Below, piece after piece: positions 1-5,038 of a DNA stretch of 5,038 nt. Both the position numbers and the translations under genes were made by a program. The stretch spans positions 1-5,038 of the forward strand of contig DCDD01000001.1 in the NCBI GenBank assembly GCA_002316235.1, written 5' to 3'. This DNA comes from Bacteroidales bacterium UBA1064. Its GTDB lineage: Bacteria > Bacteroidota > Bacteroidia > Bacteroidales > Tenuifilaceae. Position 1 is the first letter of the stretch. Every line of letters begins with the position of its first letter. Under the pieces are notes generated by a model. That model made no database searches. It was not told where the DNA came from and saw nothing but the letters and a program-made list of their open reading frames with translations.

Positions 1-1
1 C

Positions 2-1237
2 CTACTCGTTACCCCGGATATCCTCATTCAGTATGCGGCGGGTGATCATCCGCACGGGGAATCGGGCTGCCAGGTAGCCAATCAGGAGAACCACCAGGAT
101 AATTGCCCCTATGTCCGGCAGCTGGATATCAACCGGGTAGGCATCAATGATGAAGTTGCCTCGACCTTCAAGGGTAATCAGCTTGAAATGTACCTGAAGC
201 CAGCAAATGAGCAGTCCCAAAAGTGTCCCGATAATTGTTCCGCCAATGGAAATGAGCATGCCCTCAACCATGAATATTTTTTTAATAAGGCCGTTGTCTG
301 CACCCAGGCTGCGGAGGGTTTCAACATCCTTGCGTTTATCAATGATAAGCATGGAGAGCGACCCCACGATGTTGAACGAGGCAATCACCAGTATCAGGGT
401 TAGGATAAGCCCTATGGCAAACTTCTCCGACTTCATGGTCCGGTAGAGCGACTCGTTCTGCTGGTAGCGGTTTAGCACCCTAAAATCGCTGCCCAGAACC
501 TCCTCCATGCTCCTCCTGATGCTCTCGGCATCCACCCCGCCGGCCACTTTGACTTCAATAGCAGTAACCATGGTGGAGTCGTAACCCAGCAGGTTTCGCA
601 CAAACTCAACCGGCGCAATGACGTACTGCGTATCAAAATCCTGCTCAACGGAGAAAATTCCCGACGGCATGATGGCCTTCTTCCCAAAAGCCGATTCCAT
701 AGTAAGGGATGCCCTCCCTCTTTTGGGAATGTAAACAAAAAGGGGGTCGAATTGCGCCAGGCTGGCATTGAGGTAGTAGGCCACACCCTGCCCCACCACA
801 GCCATGGGCTGGCTACCCATCCATAGCTTGAACTCGCCGTCTTTCATCATGGAGTCGAGTCCGGTAAGCTCGCTGTAGTTCCGGCTTACGCCTTTAATAA
901 TGCCTATGTGCTGCTTGCCACGGTAGCTGAATAGGGCATTTTCTTCAAAAATCTCAGCAAAAACGGCTACTCCATTCATTTTTGCCAGCTTGTCGAATTT
1001 TTCCCCGGTAATGCTGAAGGTTTTACCCTCACGGGGAAGAATCTTAATATCGGCATCAATATTCGAGTAAAGCCGCTCGATAAGGGTGTCGAACCCGTTG
1101 AACACCGAAAGCACAACCACCAGCGCCATAACCCCAGTTGCCACTCCTACCAGCGAAATGATGGAGATGATGTTGATGACATTATGCGATTTCTTCGCAA
1201 AGAGGTAACGACGGGCAATGTAAATGGGCAGGTGCAT
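2..1237 (-). CDS. LolC/LolE-family ABC transporter permease (FtsX-like), probable lipoprotein-release permease
   Basis: This is a complete 411-residue inner-membrane protein. The layout is that of the LolC/LolE group: one N-terminal membrane helix (about residues 20-45), a large periplasmic domain (about 47-270, MacB periplasmic-core type), then an FtsX domain with three helices (about 274-297, 322-348 and 376-393). The segment KRKDVETLRSLGA (301-313) is the conserved cytoplasmic loop of FtsX permeases that touches the ATPase. The N-terminus MHLPIYIARRYLF, followed by KKSHNVINIISIISLVGV, is the usual start of this family in Bacteroidota and supports the chosen ATG; AAGGA lies almost directly against it. 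By family knowledge such permeases work with a LolD-type ATPase to extract lipoproteins from the inner membrane, but no ATPase gene is in the window. The gene follows the methyltransferase gene after 88 bp with no obvious terminator or promoter between them, so co-transcription is likely. A role with a different substrate cannot be excluded. Confidence 0.9.
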   Translation of the reverse strand: MHLPIYIARRYLFAKKSHNVINIISIISLVGVATGVMALVVVLSVFNGFDTLIERLYSNIDADIKILPREGKTFSITGEKFDKLAKMNGVAVFAEIFEENALFSYRGKQHIGIIKGVSRNYSELTGLDSMMKDGEFKLWMGSQPMAVVGQGVAYYLNASLAQFDPLFVYIPKRGRASLTMESAFGKKAIMPSGIFSVEQDFDTQYVIAPVEFVRNLLGYDSTMVTAIEVKVAGGVDAESIRRSMEEVLGSDFRVLNRYQQNESLYRTMKSEKFAIGLILTLILVIASFNIVGSLSMLIIDKRKDVETLRSLGADNGLIKKIFMVEGMLISIGGTIIGTLLGLLICWLQVHFKLITLEGRGNFIIDAYPVDIQLPDIGAIILVVLLIGYLAARFPVRMITRRILNEDIRGNE

Positions 1238-1325
1238 ATCCTTAGCAAATGCTTTTGGCTAAAGGCGTAATATATACCTTGTAATTTGATTGATATGGAG
1301 AAAATCTCTTCACATTATTAATTAT

Positions 1326-2099
1326 CTAGTCCGGCTTATTGCAGATGAAAAGCACCTCGCCCACAGGCAAGGCATAGCGTTCAACGAGGTTTAACGGCAA
1401 CTCATCCACAAAGTGATTTTCGTCAACCCTAAAGCCCACACTTCGCAGGCGATCCGCATAATCCCTACCGTAAAGCCTTTGATGGTCGCGCTGTAGGTAG
1501 TACTGCTCGCGCAGCTCCGGGGTGTTAATGGAGGGGTCTTCAAGGGTTTTCTCCCTGCTCATATCAATTGGCACCTGAAGAATGGCAAAACCTCCGGGTT
1601 TAAGCACCCTGTAAATCTCCCCCATGGCCTTAATATCGAACTGCACATGCTCCAGCACATGGTTGCAGATTACCACGTCGAACTGGGAGCTGGGGAATGG
1701 CATTGCCTGCACGTCGAGCTTAACATCTGCCCAGGGGGAGATCAGATCGGCGGTCACGTATTCAATGTTACCTAGTTTTCTGAAGGGTTTAAGGAAGCAG
1801 TACTCCGGTGCAATGTGAAGCACGCTATGCGGAGCCGTGAAAAAATCGGTGCGCTCACGCAGGTATAGCCAAATAAGCCGGTGACGCTCGAGCGACATGG
1901 AGTGGGGCGCCAGGGCATTCGGCCTGACAACAGTGCGACCGTAGGGCAGCAGCTTGCGGTAGGTTTTCCCAGAGATGGGATCCTCATAGCGGTTGCCGCG
2001 GTAGAAAATACCCACCACCCTAAGCACGAATGCAGCAAAAACCTGAAGGCGATGTCGGGGAACAAACCGGGTAAACAGCGAAATGATTTGCCTCATCAT
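1326..2099 (-). CDS. Class I SAM-dependent methyltransferase (Methyltransf_11 type), substrate unknown
   Basis: A 257-residue protein with a Rossmann-fold methyltransferase core. Motif I is VLHIAPEY (93-100), in the LHIAPE form rather than the classic GxGxG. An acidic residue follows the second strand (D118 in VTADLI). The motif IV region is FDVVICNHVLEHV (140-152), and RVLKPGGFAILQVP (164-177) is the post-motif strand; the latter two are typical of Methyltransf_11 enzymes acting on small molecules, lipids or sugars. The N-terminal part has RKLLPYGR and then SLERHRLIWLYL (69-80), which in related proteins flank a zinc ribbon of paired cysteines. Here the expected Cys positions read DPISG and APHS, so the metal site seems lost. 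Residues 1-35 are basic and hydrophobic and could associate with membrane, but no clear signal peptide is visible. Two ATG codons are adjacent; the first (2099) is used here. The start lies 13 bp after the rbfA stop, so the two genes are very probably one transcript. The substrate cannot be told from the sequence. Confidence 0.88.
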   Translation of the reverse strand: MMRQIISLFTRFVPRHRLQVFAAFVLRVVGIFYRGNRYEDPISGKTYRKLLPYGRTVVRPNALAPHSMSLERHRLIWLYLRERTDFFTAPHSVLHIAPEYCFLKPFRKLGNIEYVTADLISPWADVKLDVQAMPFPSSQFDVVICNHVLEHVQFDIKAMGEIYRVLKPGGFAILQVPIDMSREKTLEDPSINTPELREQYYLQRDHQRLYGRDYADRLRSVGFRVDENHFVDELPLNLVERYALPVGEVLFICNKPD

Positions 2100-2112
2100 A
2101 CCGGTGGCCCTA

Positions 2113-2451
2113 TTATGATTTTAGGAGATCATCAATATGCTCGATGTAGTCGAGCGAGTCGTCTATAAAAAATGCCAGCTCTGGCACAATGCGCAGCTGA
2201 TGGCGCACACGCCTACCAAGTTCACCACGTATGGCCTTTTTATGCTCATTCAGCAGCTCAAGAGTTTGAGCACCCTCCTTGGAGGGGAAAATGCTTATGT
2301 ACACCTTGGCCAACGACAGGTCGGGGCTAACCCTAACACGGGTTACAGTAATTATTTTGCCCCGTAGCCTGGCCTGCCCCTCCCGCTGGAAAATATCGCC
2401 CAGCTCCTTTTGAACCAGCCGGTCAACCTTTTGAAGCCTTGGTCCTTCCAT
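2113..2451 (-). CDS. rbfA: Ribosome-binding factor A (30S subunit maturation)
   Basis: A 112-residue protein matching RbfA in length and pattern. Its features are an N-terminal helix RLQKVDRLVQKELGDIFQRE (residues 5-24), the strand pair ITVTRVRVSPDLSLAKVYISIF, a helix with a basic face (LLNEHKKAIRGELGRRVRHQL), and the closing signature LRIVPELAFFIDDSLDYIEHI. Together these form the single type II KH-like domain of the family. RbfA binds the 30S subunit near the 5' end of 16S rRNA and helps late maturation, including processing and cold adaptation. The ATG at 2451 gives the expected N-terminus; AGAGAG just upstream is the only ribosome-binding-like sequence. It is the first gene of the rbfA-methyltransferase-permease cluster, and a TATCTTTG promoter element lies 14 bp upstream. 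An rbfA gene next to a LolE-like permease is familiar in Bacteroidota; the methyltransferase between them is less familiar to me. Confidence 0.95.
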   Translation of the reverse strand: MEGPRLQKVDRLVQKELGDIFQREGQARLRGKIITVTRVRVSPDLSLAKVYISIFPSKEGAQTLELLNEHKKAIRGELGRRVRHQLRIVPELAFFIDDSLDYIEHIDDLLKS

Positions 2452-2465
2452 AGCTCTCTTTTTGG

Positions 2466-2473
2466 CAAAGATA
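2466..2473 (-). promoter_or_regulatory. Candidate Bacteroidota-type -7 promoter element (TATCTTTG) for the rbfA cluster
   Basis: Read on the minus strand, TATCTTTG matches the Bacteroidota primary sigma -7 consensus TAnnTTTG exactly. It ends 14 bp before the rbfA ATG, so transcription would begin roughly 10 nt upstream of the start codon, a short leader. No good TTTG -33 element is present at the usual spacing of about 19-21 nt; TTTTA is the nearest match. The position before the first gene of a same-strand cluster supports the call, but the weak -33 lowers confidence. Confidence 0.5.
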
Positions 2474-2478
2474 CATGA

Positions 2479-2502
2479 TGAAGTTGATATCGTAAAACTT
2501 CA
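2479..2502. repeat. 7-bp inverted repeat over the -33 region of the rbfA promoter (possible operator)
   Basis: The arms are TGAAGTT (2479-2485) and AACTTCA (2496-2502), perfectly complementary with a 10-bp spacer. The repeat starts 5 bp upstream of the TATCTTTG element, so it covers the spacer and -33 region of that promoter. Placement and symmetry suit a binding site for a dimeric regulator. A chance repeat in AT-rich DNA is also possible, and no regulator gene is visible nearby. Confidence 0.3.
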
Positions 2503-2607
2503 AAAAAGTGAGAACGATAAGGCCAATGTAAAACCTCTATTCAATGTTATCCCTCACTCGGAGTAGGTTAGCGAAGCGTATCTATGTCGCAATTAAGTAT
2601 GAACGAA

Positions 2608-2622
2608 GTCGAGGGCTTCGAC
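2608..2622. repeat. Short hairpin GTCGA/TCGAC
   Basis: GTCGA (2608-2612) and TCGAC (2618-2622) form a 5-bp stem with a 5-nt loop. The surrounding bases (GAACGAAGTCGAGGGCTTCG) resemble a type of short intergenic inverted repeat that I recall as common in Bacteroidota genomes; I cannot confirm its copy number from this window. A run of eight T follows on the plus strand only after a 9-nt gap, so it is not called a terminator. Confidence 0.4.
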
Positions 2623-2663
2623 AAATGATGATTTTTTTTACACGGTCAAGAGACCACTATTTA

Positions 2664-2694
2664 GCCACGACCAAGTCGCAGACTTCGCCGAGCA
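2664..2694. repeat. Imperfect REP-like hairpin with a perfect 5-bp apical stem
   Basis: The apex is AAGTC (2673-2677), loop GCA, then GACTT (2681-2685). The flanking arms (2664-2677 and 2681-2694) pair at 9 of 14 positions, as expected of a decayed longer palindrome. A further small palindrome, GGTC/GACC with a 4-nt loop, lies just beside it at 2644-2655. Such clusters are typical of REP or REP-associated transposase targets, but no transposase gene is in the window. Confidence 0.35.
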
Positions 2695-2738
2695 AGGGTA
2701 TGCCGATGTTGCTTACAATTTTTCTTAACTTTCGTCCG

Positions 2739-3860
2739 CTATTCATCATCTTCGTCTGTTTCTTCGTAGCTAAACTCCACTTTGCTCTGAATAACAATTT
2801 CGTTAAGAATTTTATTGAGGTAGCGTTGCTTTGCAGCACTTTTAAATCTATCGGTTAGAGTAGGGATATTGATAACTTCTTCAATACAGTTCATGTATTT
2901 GTCAACGATTGTTTTAATAGCATAAGTTTTGCTTGCATTATCCCGAATTTTCTTTAACAAGTCTTTTGTTGGCTCTGTCGATTTAATCACAAACGTGATT
3001 GGATATTTCTGTATTTTGTCAATATCGAGAAAATACTTTTTGAAGTCCAGCGTTTCGGTAACTTGAAAAAACCTGCCAAGAGGTTTCATCACAAAGTCAA
3101 TACCACCGTCATTCGCATTTGTTCTGCCTGTTTTGTATAGTTTAAGATTTTCTTTGTTAAGTTTATCCATATCAAAACCCCAAATAATTTGTTGGTCGTG
3201 ATAGTAAAATTTGAGAATAGAATAACTCACAATTTCAAAAAGTCTGGCATCAACATTTGGAGCAAGCAGCCCTAAGATAAATTCTTCAATTTTTTCTGGA
3301 GATGTTTTTCCAATTTTTTGAAGTTCCTCGCATGATTTCACAAAACGTTGAAAAGCGTCTTGTTTTGATTTTACATATTCGTCAATAATTTCAATAATTG
3401 CTTTAGCAATGTTGAAAGTGGTCTTTCCAACTTTTATTCTAAGCAGGTTTTCATTTATCCAGTATCTGTTTGTTTCAAGATTGCGAATTATCGGAATATA
3501 ATCGGAATTTGGAAAATACTTTTGAAATTCGGAGTTCATTCGATTATTTAAGGCATGATTTTGAAGTTTGCTCCCAAATGGCAACTCTCTTTGGCGTCTG
3601 AATAATTTTACAAAAGTGGCACCCTCGTATTTTATGTAATCGCCATTTTTGTCATATCCCTTTGCGATGTAGTCCTCAAGTATTACATAAATTGCATATA
3701 AATTTGCAAAACTTGAACGGGCTTTTGAACCTTTGTTTGCAGAACGAGTTTTTTCGTTGATGTATTGTAAAAGTTGGCTTTTGTCAAAAATATCTTGGGC
3801 ATTTTTGCCGAATTGTTTGGCTAAAACTAATTTAATATTTGCTGTAAATATATTATCCAT
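2739..3860 (-). CDS. Probable type II restriction endonuclease, partner of the YhdJ-like methyltransferase (PD-(D/E)XK-like)
   Basis: A 373-residue cytoplasmic protein, inferred to be the cognate endonuclease because it directly follows and overlaps a DNA methyltransferase gene. The N-terminal two thirds are helical and lysine-rich (for example 154-195). The likely catalytic core is C-terminal: DARLFEIVSYSIL (204-216) supplies a helix with a conserved-looking Glu (E209), followed by GRTNANDGGIDFVM (245-258) and FFQVTE (264-269). The DGGID...QVT arrangement is like the D-(E/Q)xK core of Mrr-like and many type II enzymes, but with Thr where Lys is usual. The C-terminus is acidic (YEETDEDDE). 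The ATG at 3860 is preferred: GAAGAG stands 4 nt upstream, and ATGGATAA is shared with the methyltransferase stop, an 8-bp overlap suggesting translational coupling. A TTG at 3872 would add four residues. I could not assign a named endonuclease family, so the specificity is inferred from the partner. Confidence 0.8.
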   Translation of the reverse strand: MDNIFTANIKLVLAKQFGKNAQDIFDKSQLLQYINEKTRSANKGSKARSSFANLYAIYVILEDYIAKGYDKNGDYIKYEGATFVKLFRRQRELPFGSKLQNHALNNRMNSEFQKYFPNSDYIPIIRNLETNRYWINENLLRIKVGKTTFNIAKAIIEIIDEYVKSKQDAFQRFVKSCEELQKIGKTSPEKIEEFILGLLAPNVDARLFEIVSYSILKFYYHDQQIIWGFDMDKLNKENLKLYKTGRTNANDGGIDFVMKPLGRFFQVTETLDFKKYFLDIDKIQKYPITFVIKSTEPTKDLLKKIRDNASKTYAIKTIVDKYMNCIEEVINIPTLTDRFKSAAKQRYLNKILNEIVIQSKVEFSYEETDEDDE

Positions 3861-4719
3861 TCGGCTCTTCAAATAATTTTAGTGTGTAAACAGTCGCCAA
3901 TTTATCGGTTTCAAAAGAGCGAATTTTTTTTTGCAACTTTTCTCCTTTAAACTCGTTGGCTAATTGTAATCTTCGCAATCCGATTTTCACATACTCCTCT
4001 TGTAACTCTATACCAATAGAATTTCGACCATGTTGCTTGGCAACAAAGCAGGTTGTAAAAGTTCCAGAAAATGGGTCCATCACCAAATCGCCCTTGTTGG
4101 AACTTGCTTTAATTATTCTTTCGAGTAATGCAATAGGTTTTTGTGTCGGGTGGTTCTCATATTCATCCATTCGGTACCGAACCCTTGCAAATTCCCAAAC
4201 ATTTCCCGGAACTTTCTTGGAGTTGTAAATTGTTGGAACTGCTTTCCGATAGTCAATAAGTTTGCGTTTTGCGCCTGTTTTGGCTTCTACTAAAATATCT
4301 TCTGTGTTGAATGTGTAGTTATTTTTATCCTTTACACAAAACAAAATGGGTTCATACATCGAGCCAAAATACTTTTTTGCCTGAACGCCTGAACTGTCGT
4401 AATACCAAACAAGTCGAGAAAGTATGTCTAATTTTTTTCGAATATAAATGTCAAAAAAAGGCATAAACTGCGTTGCTGTCATTACATAAAAACTGCCGTT
4501 AGGTTTCAACTTTTGAATACATAAGTCAAGCCATTTATAGCACCAGTGCAAATATTCTTCCTCTGTTGCCCATTTGTCTTTTTGTCCGTTGAAGTTCTTA
4601 CCAATGTTGTAAGGTGGGTCAGCAAAAATCAAGTCCACCGAATTGTCGGCAACCTTGTGTAACGCTTCCAAGGCGTCACCATGAATAATTTTATGTTGTT
4701 TATTACCGTAAATTTCCAT
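3853..4719 (-). CDS. yhdJ: YhdJ-like beta-class N6-adenine DNA methyltransferase (modification subunit of a type II RM system)
   Basis: A 288-residue S-adenosylmethionine-dependent DNA methyltransferase. The motif order is beta class: catalytic motif IV DPPYNIG (34-40) first, then the target-recognition region, and the SAM-binding motif last as DPFSGTFTT (215-223) with GIE (236-238). HPTQKP (190-195) is the usual motif before it. Segments such as GDALEAL, VDLIFADPPYNIGKNF, WYYDSSGVQAKK (105-116), LVEAKTG, DYRK, KVPGNVWEF (169-177) and DEYENHPTQKP match, from memory, E. coli YhdJ (M.EcoKII) closely through the recognition region, which suggests the target ATGCAT with methylation of adenine. 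Length agrees with YhdJ (about 294). Unlike the orphan E. coli enzyme, this gene is followed by an overlapping nuclease-like gene, so its likely job is self-protection. Base composition is AT-rich compared with the rbfA cluster. The ATG start has no Shine-Dalgarno, as is usual in Bacteroidota. Confidence 0.93.
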   Translation of the reverse strand: MEIYGNKQHKIIHGDALEALHKVADNSVDLIFADPPYNIGKNFNGQKDKWATEEEYLHWCYKWLDLCIQKLKPNGSFYVMTATQFMPFFDIYIRKKLDILSRLVWYYDSSGVQAKKYFGSMYEPILFCVKDKNNYTFNTEDILVEAKTGAKRKLIDYRKAVPTIYNSKKVPGNVWEFARVRYRMDEYENHPTQKPIALLERIIKASSNKGDLVMDPFSGTFTTCFVAKQHGRNSIGIELQEEYVKIGLRRLQLANEFKGEKLQKKIRSFETDKLATVYTLKLFEEPNG

Positions 4720-5038
4720 TGTCTGAATATAATAAAGCCCTTTACAAATGTAGCCAAAAAGTCAACTTGTTTGAACTCTGTCTGATGATTTTTTACTTAC
4801 AAACTTTCGGGTGAAAAGTTGTTCCAAAATTGTTAACAACGATTTTATTTCCACAATAAATATACAACATTTGTAGGAACAAAGTTTAATACCTGCTTAA
4901 ACTATCTTATGTTTATACACAGAATTAGTGGTTATCAATCACATTACCAACTATTTAAAATTCATATTTATTTTGGGAAATTGTTACATTTTCAAAATTT
5001 ATTCCCCTATGTTCTGCGTAGGTTGACATCAGCAAACC
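4720..5038. other. AT-rich non-coding region upstream of the RM operon, with repeats and a DnaA-box-like site
   Basis: This stretch of about 319 bp has no firm gene. It contains the RM promoter candidate; a 10-bp perfect palindrome TTGTTAACAA (4830-4839); a 7-bp inverted pair TTGTTCC (4819-4825) and GGAACAA (4876-4882); and a 9-bp inverted pair TACAAATGT (4743-4751) and ACATTTGTA (4867-4875). TTATACACA (4913-4921) matches the DnaA box TTATCCACA at 8 of 9 positions. From the right edge an open minus-strand frame of 27 codons ends at TAA (4955-4957) and may be the tail of a further gene, but it is too short to call. Confidence 0.5.
4745..4752 (-). promoter_or_regulatory. Candidate -7 promoter element (TACATTTG) for the RM operon
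   Basis: TACATTTG on the minus strand is an exact match to the Bacteroidota TAnnTTTG element and lies 25 bp upstream of the methyltransferase ATG, allowing a leader of roughly 18-20 nt. No clear TTTG -33 is at the right spacing; a TTGAC is present but only about 10 bp upstream. The sequence TGTCTGA occurs on both sides of the element (4720-4726 and 4779-4785) as a direct repeat. Confidence 0.45.

Larger units (their letters stand above)
2452..2738. other. Intergenic junction between the RM operon and the rbfA cluster
   Basis: This 287-bp spacer separates low-G+C RM genes from the higher-G+C housekeeping cluster. It contains the rbfA promoter at one end and several short palindromes between 2608 and 2694. 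It has no long reading frame with a recognisable protein; the plus-strand frame through it continues antisense into the endonuclease gene and is not convincing. No rho-independent terminator is seen after the endonuclease stop on the minus strand, so readthrough towards rbfA is possible. Confidence 0.6.

Noticed and set aside
1295..1320. Possible terminator between the SAM methyltransferase and permease genes (GAGA/TCTC hairpin)
   Set aside because: The stem is only 4 bp with a 3-nt loop and is not followed by a T run on the minus strand, so it would not end transcription.
1772..2065. Minus-strand open frame of 97 codons in another frame of the SAM methyltransferase gene
   Set aside because: It sits inside a gene with clear methyltransferase motifs in the other frame, and its own composition is not protein-like.
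2608..2639. Possible plus-strand rho-independent terminator (hairpin followed by T8)
   Set aside because: The T run begins 9 nt after the stem, the stem is only 5 bp, and no plus-strand gene ends here.
2544..2858. Plus-strand open frame of 104 codons across the spacer and the end of the endonuclease gene
   Set aside because: It overlaps the 3' end of the endonuclease gene antisense, has no recognisable domain, and its start lies within palindromic spacer sequence. It is most likely a chance frame.
3861..3872. Upstream TTG as the start of the endonuclease gene
   Set aside because: It would add only four residues, and the ATG at 3860 has a GAAGAG site at suitable spacing and a typical stop-start overlap.
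3956..4228. Plus-strand open frame of 90 codons
   Set aside because: It lies wholly antisense within the methyltransferase gene, whose conserved motifs (HPTQKP, DPFSGTFTT) explain the sequence fully.
1..5038. CRISPR arrays, tRNA or rRNA genes, insertion sequences
   Set aside because: No regularly spaced direct repeats, tRNA-like cloverleaf, rRNA-like conserved stretch or transposase frame was seen on either strand.

Overview
The window looks like chromosomal DNA from a Bacteroidota bacterium. The evidence is the LolC/LolE-type permease with the N-terminus usual in that phylum (MHLPIYIARRYLF), its place downstream of rbfA, the general lack of strong Shine-Dalgarno sites, and two candidate promoters with the phylum's TAnnTTTG -7 element. 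I cannot name a genus. All five well-supported genes lie on the minus strand, so transcription runs from high to low coordinates.

Region 1 (about 2473 down to 2) is a housekeeping cluster in the order rbfA (30S maturation factor), a class I SAM-dependent methyltransferase, and a LolC/LolE-family ABC permease. The first two genes are 13 bp apart. The permease follows after an 88-bp gap and is probably co-transcribed. A TATCTTTG element sits just upstream of rbfA, with a 7-bp inverted repeat over the likely -33 region. G+C is moderate: two 60-base lines counted by hand gave 50% and 60%.

Region 2 (2452-2738) is a 287-bp spacer. It holds the rbfA promoter and a row of short or imperfect palindromes that look like a decayed REP-type or transfer-junction sequence. 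It has no convincing gene.

Region 3 (4752 down to 2739) is a two-gene type II restriction-modification (RM) operon. The first gene encodes a beta-class N6-adenine DNA methyltransferase very close to E. coli YhdJ, which modifies ATGCAT. The second, overlapping it by 8 bp, encodes a 373-residue protein with a probable PD-(D/E)XK-type nuclease core (DGGID...FQVTE). I infer it is the cognate endonuclease, so the pair may be an ATGCAT (NsiI/EcoT22I-type) system. Two lines counted here gave 30% and 38% G+C, clearly below region 1, which fits horizontal acquisition upstream of the rbfA operon.

Region 4 (4720-5038) is an AT-rich stretch with no firm gene. It contains the RM promoter candidate, several inverted repeats, one good DnaA-box-like 9-mer and an open frame running off the right edge.

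I do not see a clearly new multi-gene system. The points most worth checking are the apparently lysine-less nuclease motif, the endonuclease partner of a methyltransferase best known as an orphan, and the zinc-ribbon remnant without cysteines in the SAM methyltransferase.
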